A DNA stretch of 64,000 nt from Marthasterias glacialis. Taxonomy: Eukaryota > Echinodermata > Asteroidea > Forcipulatida > Asteriidae. The notes beneath the pieces were generated by a model. That model worked only from the letters and a program-made list of their open reading frames with translations, did not search any database and was not told where the DNA came from. Below, in pieces: positions 46,441 to 60,500 of the stretch. The first letter of the stretch is position 1; every line of letters begins with the position of its first letter. The translations under genes and the position numbers were made by a program. Where the stretch lies: assembly GCA_911728455.2 (NCBI GenBank), contig OU452233.1:9405505-9469504 (forward strand), given 5' to 3'.

Positions 46441-48569
46441 TATGAGTGTGCTGGACCGAAGCCAGCTAAAAAAACGCCGAAAAAAGAAGTCGGCAGCGCC
46501 AAGACCAATAACTCCAGAAATAATGGGGCTAGAGAGAAATTTCTCCTACCTGCAGTTAGCTGCCATAGTCCTGCATCCGAAAATCTGGTTTTCCCGGCCA
46601 GCCAGGGCCATCTTCCGCCTTGAAATCACCAGGGAGCGGGGCTGCTCCGAATGCGCTTCAAAAGCCTGTCTAATGGCACTTTTGTACACGTATCTGCAAC
46701 ATAGACAAAACAAGACTTAGCAACGGCTTTATCTCCCAAAGTATTGGCGGGAAACTGACAAATCTGACACGGCTGGAAAGCCCTGTTCATAGGCTTTCCG
46801 AAAATGCCAGTCTTAGGGCTACCAGGTAAATAGGGAGGATGCCAGGGACCGTGGAGTGAGGACACCCCGAGGATGTCCAGTTCATACGGCCATGCTGTGT
46901 GTACGTCAACAATAGCAAAGGCCGCTATGAGTGTGCTGGACCGAAGCCAGCTAAAAAAAACGCCGAAAAAAGAAGTCGGCAGCGCCAAGACCAATAACTC
47001 CAGAAATAATGGGGCTAGAGAGAAATTTCTCGTACCTGCAGTTAGCTGCCATAGTCCTGCATCCACAAATCTGGTTTTCCCGGCCAGCCAGGGCCATCTT
47101 CCGCCTTGAAATCACCAGGGAGCGGGGCTGCTCCGAATGCGCTTCAAACGCCTGTCTTGTGGCACTTTTGTACACGAAGCTGCAACATAGAGAAAACAAG
47201 ACTTAGCAACGGCTTTATCTCCCAAAGTGTTGGCGGGAAACCGACAAATCTGACACGGTTGGAAAGCCCTGTTCATGGGCTTTCCGAAAATGCCGGTCTT
47301 GGGGCTGCCGGATAAATAGGGAGGATGCCAGGGACCGTGGAGTGAGGACACCCCGAGGATGTCCAGTTCATACGGCCATGCTGTGTGTACGTCAACAATA
47401 GCCAAGGCCGCTATGTGTGTGCTGGACCGAAGCCAGCTAAAAAAAACCGCCGAAAAAAGAAGTCGTCAGCGCCAAGACCAATAACTCCAGAAATACTGGG
47501 ACTAGAGAGGAATTTTTTGTACCTGCAGTTAGCTGCCATAGTCCTGCATCCGAAAATCTGGTTTTCCCGGCCAGCCAGGGCCATCTTCCGCCTTGAAATT
47601 ACCAGGGAGCGGGGCTGCTCCGAATGCGCTTCAAACGCCTGTCTTATGGCACTTTTGTACACGTAGCTGCAACATAGACAAAACAAGACTTAGCAATGGC
47701 TTTATCTCCCAAAGTATTGGCGGGAAACTGACAAATCTGACACGGTTGGAAAGCCCTGTTCAGAGGCGTTTTTTTGAAAATGCCGGTCTTGGGGCTACCA
47801 GGTAAATAGGGAGGATGCCAGGGACCGTGGAGTGAGGACACCCCGAGGATGTCCAGTTCATACGGCCATGCTGTGTGTACGTCAACAATAGCAAAGGCCG
47901 CTATGAGTGTGCTGGACCGAAGCCAGCTAAAAAAACGCCGAAAAAAGAAGTCGGCAGCGCCAAGACCAATAACTCCAGAAATATTGGGGCTAGAGAGAAA
48001 TTTCTCGTACCTGCAGTTAGCTGCCATAGTCCTGCATCCGAAAATCTGGTTTTCCCGGCCAGCCAGGGCCATCTTCCGCCTTGAAATCACCAGGGAGCGG
48101 GGCTGCTCCGAATGCGCTTCAAACGCCTGTCTTATGGCACTTTTGTACACGAAGCTGCAACATAGAGAAAACAAGACTTAGCAACGGCTTTATCTCCCAA
48201 AGTATTGGCGGGAAACTGACAAGTCTGACACGGTTGGAAAGCCCTGTTCATGGGCTTTCCGAAAATACCGGTCTTGGGGCTGCCGGTTAAATAGAGAGGA
48301 TGCCAGGGACCGTGGAGTGAGGACACCCCGAGGATGTCCAGTTCATACGGCCATGCTGTGTGTACGTCAACAATAGCAAAGGCCGCTATGAGTGTGCTGG
48401 ACCGAAGCCAGCTAAAAAAAACGCCGAAAAAAGAAGTCGGCAGCGCCAAGACCAATAACTCCAGAAATAATGGGGCTAGAGAGAATATTCTTGTACCTGC
48501 AGTTAGCTGCCATAGTCCTGCATCCGACAATCTGGTTTTCCCGGCCAGCCAGGGCCATCTTCCGCCTTG

Positions 48570-51500
48570 AAATCACCAGGGAGCGGGGCTGCTCCGAATG
48601 CGCTTCAAACGCCTGTCTAATGGCACTTTTGTACACGAAGCTGCACTATAGAGAAAACAAGACTTAGCAACGGCTTTATCTCCCAAAATATTGGCGGGAA
48701 ACTGACAAATCTGACACGGTTGGAAAGCCCTGTTCATGGGCTTTCCGAAAATGCCGGTCTTGGGGCTGCCGGATAAATAGGGAGGATGCCAGGGACCGTG
48801 GAGTGAGGACACCCCGAGGATGTCCAGTTCATACGGCCATGCTGTGTGTACGTCAACAATAGCAAAGGCCGCTATGAGTGTGCTGGACCGAAGCCAGCTA
48901 AAAAAAACGCCGAAAAAAGAAGTCGTCAGCACCAAGACCAATAACTCCAGAAATAATGGGGCTAGAGAGAATATTCTTGTACCTGCAGTTAGCTGCCATA
49001 GTCCTGCATCCGAAAATCTGGTTTTCCCGGCCAGCCAGGGCCATCTTCCGCCTTGAAATCACCAGGGAGCGGGGCTGCTCCGAATGCGCTTCAAACGCCT
49101 GTCTTATGGCACTTTTGTACACGAAGCTGCAACATAGAGAAAACAAGACTTAGCAACGGCTTTATCTCCCAAAGTATTGGCGGGAAACTGACAAGTCTGA
49201 CACGGTTGGAAAGCCCTGTTCATGGGCTTTCCGAAAATACCGGTCTTGGGGCTGCCGGTTAAATAGAGAGGATGCCAGGGACCGTGGAGTGAGGACACCC
49301 CGAGGATGTCCAGTTCATACGGCCATGCTGTGTGTACGTCAACAATAGCAAAGGCCGCTATGAGTGTGCTGGACCGAAGCCAGCTAAAAAAAACGCCGAA
49401 AAAAGAAGTCGGCAGCGCCAAGACCAATAACTCCAGAAATAATGGGGCTAGAGAGAATATTCTTGTACCTGCAGTTAGCTGCCATAGTCCTGCATCCGAA
49501 AATCTGGTTTTCCCGGCCAGCCAGGGCCATCTTCCGCCTTGAAATCACCAGGGAGCGGGGCTGCTCCGAATGCGCTTCAAACGCCTGTCTAATGGCACTT
49601 TTGTACACGAAGCTGCACTATAGAGAAAACAAGACTTAGCAACGGCTTTATCTCCCAAAATATTGGCGGGAAACTGACAAATCTGACACGGTTGGAAAGC
49701 CCTGTTCATGGGCTTTCCGAAAATGCCGGTCTTGGGGCTGCCGGATAAATAGGAAGGATGCCAGGGACCGTGGAGTGAGGACACCCCGAGGATGTCCAGT
49801 TCATACGGCCATGCTGTGTGTACGTCAACAACAGCCAAGGCCGCTATGTGTGTGCTGGACCGAAGCAGGCTAAAAAAACCGCCGAAAAAAGAAGTCGTCA
49901 GCGCCAAGACCAATAACTCCAGAAATACTGGGGCTGGAGAAAATATTCTTGTACCTGCAGTTAGCTGCCATAGTCTTGCATCCGAAAATCTGGTTTTCCC
50001 GGCCAGCCAGGGCCATCTTCCGCCTTGAAATCACCAGGGAGCGGGGCTGCTCCGAATGCGCTTCAAACGCCTGTCTTATGGTACTTTTGTACACGAAGCT
50101 GCAACATAGAGAAAACAAGACTTAGCAACGGCTTTATCTCCCAAAGTATTGGCGGGAAAATGACAAGTCTGACACGGTTGGAAAGCCCTGTTCATGGGCT
50201 TTCCGAAAATACCGGTCTTGGGGCTGCCGGTTAATTAGAGAGGATGCCAGGGACCGTGGAGTGAGGACACCCCGAGGATGTCCAGTTCATACGGCCTTGC
50301 TGTGTGTACGTCAACAATAGCAAAGGCCGCTATGAGTGTGCTGGACCGAAGCCAGCTAAAAAAAACGCCGAAAAAAGAAGTCGGCAGCGCCAAGACCAAT
50401 AACTCCAGAAATAATGGGGCTAGAGAGAATATTCTTGTACCTGCAGTTAGCTGCCATAGTCCTGCATCCGAAAATCTGGTTTTCCCGGCCAGCCAGGGCC
50501 ATCTTCCGCCTTGAAATCACCAGGGAGCGGGGCTGCTCCGAATGCGCTTCAAACGCCTGTCTAATGGCACTTTTGTACACGAAGCTGCAACATAGAGAAA
50601 ACAAGACTTAGCAACGGCTTTATCTCCCAAAATATTGGCGGGAAACTGACAAATCTGACACGGTTGGAAAGCCCTGTTCATGGGCTTTCCGAAAATGCCG
50701 GTCTTGGGGCTGCCGGATAAATAGGAAGGATGCCAGGGACCGTGGAGTGAGGACACCCCGAGGATGTCCAGTTCATACGGCCATGCTGTGTGTACGTCAA
50801 CAACAGCCAAGGCCGCTATGTGTGTGCTGGACCGAAGCAGGCTAAAAAAACCGCCGAAAAAAGAAGTCGGCAGCGCCAAGACCAATAACTCCAGAAATAA
50901 TGGGGCTAGAGAGAATATTCTTGTACCTGCAGTTAGCTGCCATAGTCCTGCATCCGAAAATCTGGTTTTCCCGGCCAGCCAGGGCCATCTTTCGCCTTGA
51001 AATCACCAGGGAGCGGGGCTGCTCCGAATGCGCTTCAAACGCCTGTCTAATGGCACTTTTGTACACGAAGCTGCACTATAGAGAAAACAAGACTTAGCAA
51101 CGGCTTTATCTCCCAAAATATTGGCGGGAAACGGACAAATCTGACACGGTTGGAAAGCCCTGTTCATGGGCTTTCCGAAAATGCCGGTCTTGGGGCTGCC
51201 GGATAAATAGGAAGGATGCCAGGGACCGTGGAGTGAGGACACCCCGAGGATGTCCAGTTCATACGGCCATGCTGTGTGTACGTCAACAACAGCCAAGGCC
51301 GCTATGTGTGTGCTGGACCGAAGCAGGCTAAAAAAACCGCCGAAAAAAGAAGTCGTCAGCGCCAAGACCAATAACTCCAGAAATACTGGGGCTGGAGAAA
51401 ATATTCTTGTACCTGCAGTTAGCTGCCATAGTCTTGCATCCGAAAATCTGGTTTTCCCGGCCAGCCAGGGCCATCTTCCGCCTTGAAATCACCAGGGAGC

Positions 51501-54500
51501 GGGGCTGCTCCGAATGCGCTTCAAACGCCTGTCTTATGGTACTTTTGTACACGAAGCTGCAACATAGAGAAAACAAGACTTAGCAACGGCTTTATCTCCC
51601 AAAGTATTGGCGGGAAAATGACAAGTCTGACACGGTTGGAAAGCCCTGTTCATGGGCTTTCCGAAAATGCCAATCTTGGGGCTGCCGGATAAATAGAGAG
51701 GATGCCAGGGACCGTGGAGTGAGGACACCCCGAGGATGTCCAGTTCATACGGCCATGATGTGTGTACGTCAACAATAGCAAAGGCCGCTATGAGTGTGCT
51801 GGACCGAAGCCAGCTAAAAAAAACGCCGAAAAAAGAAGTCGGCAGCGCCAAGACCAATAACTCCAGAAATAATGGGGCTAGAGAGAATATTCTTGTACCT
51901 GCAGTTAGCTGCCATAGTCCTGCATCCGAAAATCTGGTTTTCCCGGCCAGCCAGGGCCATCTTCCGCCTTGAAATCACCAGGGAGCGGGGCTGCTCCGAA
52001 TGCGCTTCAAACGCCTGTCTAATGGCACTTTTGTACACGAAGCTGCACTATAGAGAAAACAAGACTTAGCAACGGCTTTATCTCCCAAAATATTGGCGGG
52101 AAACTGACAAATCTGACACGGTTGGAAAGCCCTGTTCATGGGCTTTCCGAAAATGCCGGTCTTGGGGCTGCCGGATAAATAGAGAGGATGCCAGGGACCG
52201 TGGAGTGAGGACACCCCGAGGATGTCCAGTTCATACGGCCATGCTGTGTGTACGTCAACAACAGCCAAGGCCGCTATGTGTGTGCTGGACCGAAGCAGGC
52301 TAAAAAAACCGCCGAAAAAAGAAGTCGTCAGCGCCAAGACCAATAACTCCAGAAATACTGGGGCTGGAGAAAATATTCTTGTACCTGCAGTTAGCTGCCA
52401 TAGTCTTGCATCCGAAAATCTGGTTTTCCCGGCCAGCCAGGGCCATCTTCCGCCTTGAAATCACCAGGGAGCGGGGCTGCTCCGAATGCGCTTCAAACGC
52501 CTGTCTTATGGTACTTTTGTACACGAAGCTGCAACATAGAGAAAACAAGACTTAGCAACGGCTTTATCTCCCAAAGTATTGGCGGGAAAATGACAAGTCT
52601 GACACGGTTGGAAAGCCCTGTTCATGGGCTTTCCGAAAATGCCGGTCTTGGGGCTGCCGGATAAATAGGGAGGATGCCAGGGACCGTGGAGTGAGGACAC
52701 CCCGAGGATGTCCAGTTCATACGGCCATGCTGTGTGTACGTCAACAATAGCAAAGGCCGCTATGAGTGTGCTGGACCGAAGCCAGCTAAAAAAAACGCCG
52801 AAAAAAGAAGTCGTCAGCACCAAGACCAATAACTCCAGAAATAATGGGGCTAGAGAGAATATTCTTGTACCTGCAGTTAGCTGCCATAGTCCTGCATCCG
52901 AAAATCTGGTTTTCCCGGCCAGCCAGGGCCATCTTCCGCCTTGAAATCACCAGGGAGCGGGGCTGCTCCGAATGCGCTTCAAACGCCTGTCTTATGGCAC
53001 TTTTGTACACGAAGCTGCAACATAGAGAAAACAAGACTTAGCAACGGCTTTATCTCCCAAAGTATTGGCGGGAAAATGACAAGTCTGACACGGTTGGAAA
53101 GCCCTGTTCATGGGCTTTCCGAAAATACCGGTCTTGGGGCTGCCGGTTAATTAGAGAGGATGCCAGGGACCGTGGAGTGAGGACACCCCGAGGATGTCCA
53201 GTTCATACGGCCATGCTGTGTGTACGTCAACAATAGCAAAGGCCGCTATGAGTGTGCTGGACCGAAGCCAGCTAAAAAAAACGCCGACAAAAGAAGTCGG
53301 CAGCGCCAAGACCAATAACTCCAGAAATAATGGGGCTAGAGAGAATATTCTTGTACCTGCAGTTAGCTGCCATAGTCCTGCATCCGAAAATCTGGTTTTC
53401 CCGGCCAGCCAGGGCCATCTTCCGCCTTGAAATCACCAGGGAGCGGGGCTGCTCCGAATGCGCTTCAAACGCCTGTCTAATGGCACTTTTGTACACGAAG
53501 CTGCACTATAGAGAAAACAAGACTTAGCAACGGCTTTATCTCCCAAAATATTGGCGGGAAACTGACAAATCTGACACGGTTGGAAAGCCCTGTTCATGGG
53601 CTTTCCGAAAATGCCGGTCTTGGGGCTGCCGGATAAATAGGAAGGATGCCAGGGACCGTGGAGTGAGGACACCCCGAGGATGTCCAGTTCATACGGCCAT
53701 GCTGTGTGTACGTCAACAACAGCCAAGGCCGCTATGTGTGTGCTGGACCGAAGCAGGCTAAAAAAACCGCCGAAAAAAGAAGTCGGCAGCGCCAAGACCA
53801 ATAACTCCAGAAATAATGGGGCTAGAGAGAATATTCTTGTACCTGCAGTTAGCTGCCATAGTCCTGCATCCGAAAATCTGGTTTTCCCGGCCAGCCAGGG
53901 CCATCTTCCGCCTTGAAATCACCAGGGAGCGGGGCTGCTCCGAATGCGCTTCAAACGCCTGTCTAATGGCACTTTTGTACACGAAGCTGCACTATAGAGA
54001 AAACAAGACTTAGCAACGGCTTTATCTCCCAAAATATTGGCGGGAAACTGACAAATCTGACACGGTTGGAAAGCCCTGTTCATGGGCTTTTCGAAAATGC
54101 CGGTCTTGGGGCTGCCGGATAAATAGGAAGGATGCCAGGGACCGTGGAGTGAGGACACCCCGAGGATGTCCAGTTCATACGGCCATGCTGTGTGTACGTC
54201 AACAACAGCCAAGGCCGCTATGTGTGTGCTGGACCGAAGCAGGCTAAAAAAACCGCCGAAAAAAGAAGTCGTCAGCGCCAAGACCAATAACTCCAGAAAT
54301 ACTGGGGCTGGAGAAAATATTCTTGTACCTGCAGTTAGCTGCCATAGTCTTGCATCCGAAAATCTGGTTTTCCCGGCCAGCCAGGGCCATCTTCCGCCTT
54401 GAAATCACCAGGGAGCGGGGCTGCTCCGAATGCGCTTCAAACGCCTGTCTTATGGTACTTTTGTACACGAAGCTGCAACATAGAGAAAACAAGACTTAGC

Positions 54501-57500
54501 AACGGCTTTATCTCCCAAAGTATTGGCGGGAAAATGACAAGTCTGACACGGTTGGAAAGCCCTGTTCATGGGCTTTCCGAAAATACCGGTCTTGGGGCTG
54601 CCGGTTAAATAGAGAGGATGCCAGGGACCGTGGAGTGAGGACACCCCGAGGATGTCCAGTTCATACGGCCATGCTGTGTGTACGTCAACAATAGCAAAGG
54701 CCGCTATGAGTGTGCTGGACCGAAGCCAGCTAAAAAAAACGCCGAAAAAAGAAGTCGGCAGCGCCAAGACCAATAACTCCAGAAATAATGGGGCTAGAGA
54801 GAATATTCTTGTACCTGCAGTTAGCTGCCATAGTCCTGCATCCGAAAATCTGGTTTTCCCGGCCAGCCAGGGCCATCTTCCGCCTTGAAATCACCAGGGA
54901 GCGGGGCTGCTCCGAATGCGCTTCAAACGCCTGTCTAATGGCACTTTTGTACACGAAGCTGCACTATAGAGAAAACAAGACTTAGCAACGGCTTTATCTC
55001 CCAAAATATTGGCGGGAAACTGACAAATCTGACACGGTTGGAAAGCCCTGTTCATGGGCTTTCCGAAAATACCGGTCTTGGGGCTGCCGGATAAATAGGA
55101 AGGATGCCAGGGACCGTGGAGTGAGGACACCCCGAGGATGTCCAGTTCATACGGCCATGCTGTGTGTACGTCAACAACAGCCAAGGCCGCTATGTGTGTG
55201 CTGGACCGAAGCAGGCTAAAAAAACCGCCGAAAAAAGAAGTCGTCAGCGCCAAGACCAATAACTCCAGAAATACTGGGGCTGGAGAAAATATTCTTGTAC
55301 CTGCAGTTAGCTGCCATAGTCTTGCATCCGAAAATCTGGTTTTCCCGGCCAGCCAGGGCCATCTTCCGCCTTGAAATCACCAGGGAGCGGGGCTGCTCCG
55401 AATGCGCTTCAAACGCCTGTCTTATGGTACTTTTGTACACGAAGCTGCAACATAGAGAAAACAAGACTTAGCAACGGCTTTATCTCCCAAAGTATTGGCG
55501 GGAAAATGACAAGTCTGACACGGTTGGAAAGCCCTGTTCATGGGCTTTCCGAAAATGCCGGTCTTGGGGCTGCCGGATAAATAGGGAGGATGCCAGGGAC
55601 CGTGGAGTGAGGACACCCCGAGGATGTCCAGTTCATACGGCCATGCTGTGTGTACGTCAACAATAGCAAAGGCCGCTATGAGTGTGCTGGACCGAAGCCA
55701 GCTAAAAAAAACGCCGAAAAAAGAAGTCGTCAGCACCAAGACCAATAACTCCAGAAATAATGGGGCTAGAGAGAATATTCTTGTACCTGCAGTTAGCTGC
55801 CATAGTCCTGCATCCGAAAATCTGGTTTTCCCGGCCAGCCAGGGCCATCTTCCGCCTTGAAATCACCAGGGAGCGGGGCTGCTCCGAATGCGCTTCAAAC
55901 GCCTGTCTTATGGCACTTTTGTACACGAAGCTGCAACATAGAGAAAACAAGACTTAGCAACGGCTTTATCTCCCAAAGTATTGGCGGGAAACTGACAAGT
56001 CTGACACGGTTGGAAAGCCCTGTTCATGGGCTTTCCGAAAATACCGGTCTTGGGGCTGCCGGTTAAATAGAGAGGATGCCAGGGACCGTGGAGTGAGGAC
56101 ACCCCGAGGATGTCCAGTTCATACGGCCATGCTGTGTGTACGTCAACAATAGCAAAGGCCGCTATGAGTGTGCTGGACCGAAGCCAGCTAAAAAAAACGC
56201 CGAAAAAAGAAGTCGGCAGCGCCAAGACCAATAACTCCAGAAATAATGGGGCTAGAGAGAATATTCTTGTACCTGCAGTTAGCTGCCATAGTCCTGCATC
56301 CGAAAATCTGGTTTTCCCGGCCAGCCAGGGCCATCTTCCGCCTTGAAATCACCAGGGAGCGGGGCTGCTCCGAATGCGCTTCAAACGCCTGTCTAATGGC
56401 ACTTTTGTACACGAAGCTGCACTATAGAGAAAACAAGACTTAGCAACGGCTTTATCTCCCAAAATATTGGCGGGAAACTGACAAATCTGACACGGTTGGA
56501 AAGCCCTGTTCATGGGCTTTCCGAAAATGCCGGTCTTGGGGCTGCCGGATAAATAGGAAGGATGCCAGGGACCGTGGAGTGAGGACACCCCGAGGATGTC
56601 CAGTTCATACGGCCATGCTGTGTGTACGTCAACAACAGCCAAGGCCGCTATGTGTGTGCTGGACCGAAGCAGGCTAAAAAAACCGCCGAAAAAAGAAGTC
56701 GTCAGCGCCAAGACCAATAACTCCAGAAATACTGGGGCTGGAGAAAATATTCTTGTACCTGCAGTTAGCTGCCATAGTCTTGCATCCGAAAATCTGGTTT
56801 TCCCGGCCAGCCAGGGCCATCTTCCGCCTTGAAATCACCAGGGAGCGGGGCTGCTCCGAATGCGCTTCAAACGCCTGTCTTATGGTACTTTTGTACACGA
56901 AGCTGCAACATAGAGAAAACAAGACTTAGCAACGGCTTTATCTCCCAAAGTATTGGCGGGAAAATGACAAGTCTGACACGGTTGGAAAGCCCTGTTCATG
57001 GGCTTTCCGAAAATGCCGGTCTTGGGGCTGCCGGATAAATAGGGAGGATGCCAGGGACCGTGGAGTGAGGACACCCCGAGGATGTCCAGTTCATACGGCC
57101 ATGCTGTGTGTACGTCAACAATAGCAAAGGCCGCTATGAGTGTGCTGGACCGAAGCCAGCTAAAAAAAACGCCGAAAAAAGAAGTCGTCAGCACCAAGAC
57201 CAATAACTCCAGAAATAATGGGGCTAGAGAGAATATTCTTGTACCTGCAGTTAGCTGCCATAGTCCTGCATCCGAAAATCTGGTTTTCCCGGCCAGCCAG
57301 GGCCATCTTCCGCCTTGAAATCACCAGGGAGCGGGGCTGCTCCGAATGCGCTTCAAACGCCTGTCTTATGGCACTTTTGTACACGAAGCTGCAACATAGA
57401 GAAAACAAGACTTAGCAACGGCTTTATCTCCCAAAGTATTGGCGGGAAACTGACAAGTCTGACACGGTTGGAAAGCCCTGTTCATGGGCTTTCCGAAAAT

Positions 57501-60500
57501 ACCGGTCTTGGGGCTGCCGGTTAAATAGAGAGGATGCCAGGGACCGTGGAGTGAGGACACCCCGAGGATGTCCAGTTCATACGGCCATGCTGTGTGTACG
57601 TCAACAATAGCAAAGGCCGCTATGAGTGTGCTGGACCGAAGCCAGCTAAAAAAAACGCCGAAAAAAGAAGTCGGCAGCGCCAAGACCAATAACTCCAGAA
57701 ATAATGGGGCTAGAGAGAATATTCTTGTACCTGCAGTTAGCTGCCATAGTCCTGCATCCGAAAATCTGGTTTTCCCGGCCAGCCAGGGCCATCTTCCGCC
57801 TTGAAATCACCAGGGAGCGGGGCTGCTCCGAATGCGCTTCAAACGCCTGTCTAATGGCACTTTTGTACACGAAGCTGCACTATAGAGAAAACAAGACTTA
57901 GCAACGGCTTTATCTCCCAAAATATTGGCGGGAAACTGACAAATCTGACACGGTTGGAAAGCCCTGTTCATGGGCTTTCCGAAAATGCCGGTCTTGGGGC
58001 TGCCGGATAAATAGGAAGGATGCCAGGGACCGTGGAGTGAGGACACCCCGAGGATGTCCAGTTCATACGGCCATGCTGTGTGTACGTCAACAACAGCCAA
58101 GGCCGCTATGTGTGTGCTGGACCGAAGCAGGCTAAAAAAACCGCCGAAAAAAGAAGTCGTCAGCGCCAAGACCAATAACTCCAGAAATACTGGGGCTGGA
58201 GAAAATATTCTTGTACCTGCAGTTAGCTGCCATAGTCTTGCATCCGAAAATCTGGTTTTCCCGGCCAGCCAGGGCCATCTTCCGCCTTGAAATCACCAGG
58301 GAGCGGGGCTGCTCCGAATGCGCTTCAAACGCCTGTCTTATGGTACTTTTGTACACGAAGCTGCAACATAGAGAAAACAAGACTTAGCAACGGCTTTATC
58401 TCCCAAAGTATTGGCGGGAAAATGACAAGTCTGACACGGTTGGAAAGCCCTGTTCATGGGCTTTCCGAAAATACCGGTCTTGGGGCTGCCGGTTAAATAG
58501 AGAGGATGCCAGGGACCGTGGAGTGAGGACACCCCGAGGATGTCCAGTTCATACGGCCATGCTGTGTGTACGTCAACAATAGCAAAGGCCGCTATGAGTG
58601 TGCTGGACCGAAGCCAGCTAAAAAAAACGCCGAAAAAAGAAGTCGGCAGCGCCAAGACCAATAACTCCAGAAATAATGGGGCTAGAGAGAATATTCTTGT
58701 ACCTGCAGTTAGCTGCCATAGTCCTGCATCCGAAAATCTGGTTTTCCCGGCCAGCCAGGGCCATCTTCCGCCTTGAAATCACCAGGGAGCGGGGCTGCTC
58801 CGAATGCGCTTCAAACGCCTGTCTAATGGCACTTTTGTACACGAAGCTGCACTATAGAGAAAACAAGACTTAGCAACGGCTTTATCTCCCAAAATATTGG
58901 CGGGAAACTGACAAATCCGACACGGTTGGAAAGCCCTGTTCATGGGCTTTCCGAAAATGCCGGTCTTGGGGCTGCCGGATAAATAGGGAGGATGCCAGGG
59001 ACCGTGGAGTGAGGACACCCCGAGGATGTCCAGTTCATACGGCCATGCTGTGTGTACGTCAACAATAGCAAAGGCCGCTATGAGTGTGCTGGACCGAAGC
59101 CAGCTAAAAAAAACGCCGAAAAAAGAAGTCGTCAGCACCAAGACCAATAACTCCAGAAATACTGGGGCTGGAGAAAATATTCTTGTACCTGCAGTTAGCT
59201 GCCATAGTCTTGCATCCGAAAATCTGGTTTTCCCGGCCAGCCAGGGCCATCTTCCGCCTTGAAATCACCAGGGAGCGGGGCTGCTCCGAATGCGCTTCAA
59301 ACGCCTGTCTTATGGTACTTTTGTACACGAAGCTGCAACATAGAGAAAACAAGACTTAGCAACGGCTTTATCTCCCAAAGTATTGGCGGGAAAATGACAA
59401 GTCTGACACGGTTGGAAAGCCCTGTTCATGGGCTTTCCGAAAATACCGGTCTTGGGGCTGCCGGTTAAATAGAGAGGATGCCAGGGACCGTGGAGTGAGG
59501 ACACCCCGAGGATGTCCAGTTCATACGGCCATGCTGTGTGTACGTCAACAATAGCAAAGGCCGCTATGAGTGTGCTGGACCGAAGCCAGCTAAAAAAAAC
59601 GCCGAAAAAAGAAGTCGGCAGCGCCAAGACCAATAACTCCAGAAATAATGGGGCTAGAGAGAATATTCTTGTACCTGCAGTTAGCTGCCATAGTCCTGCA
59701 TCCGAAAATCTGGTTTTCCCGGCCAGCCAGGGCCATCTTCCGCCTTGAAATCACCAGGGAGCGGGGCTGCTCCGAATGCGCTTCAAACGCCTGTCTAATG
59801 GCACTTTTGTACACGAAGCTGCACTATAGAGAAAACAAGACTTAGCAACGGCTTTATCTCCCAAAATATTGGCGGGAAACTGACAAATCTGACACGGTTG
59901 GAAAGCCCTGTTCATGGGCTTTCCGAAAATGCCGGTCTTGGGGCTGCCGGATAAATAGGAAGGATGCCAGGGACCGTGGAGTGAGGACACCCCGAGGATG
60001 TCCAGTTCATACGGCCATGCTGTGTGTACGTCAACAACAGCCAAGGCCGCTATGTGTGTGCTGGACCGAAGCAGGCTAAAAAAACCGCCGAAAAAAGAAG
60101 TCGTCAGCGCCAAGACCAATAACTCCAGAAATACTGGGGCTGGAGAAAATATTCTTGTACCTGCAGTTAGCTGCCATAGTCTTGCATCCGAAAATCTGGT
60201 TTTCCCGGCCAGCCAGGGCCATCTTCCGCCTTGAAATCACCAGGGAGCGGGGCTGCTCCGAATGCGCTTCAAACGCCTGTCTTATGGTACTTTTGTACAC
60301 GAAGCTGCAACATAGAGAAAACAAGACTTAGCAACGGCTTTATCTCCCAAAGTATTGGCGGGAAAATGACAAGTCTGACACGGTTGGAAAGCCCTGTTCA
60401 TGGGCTTTCCGAAAATGCCGGTCTTGGGGCTGCCGGATAAATAGGGAGGATGCCAGGGACCGTGGAGTGAGGACACCCCGAGGATGTCCAGTTCATACGG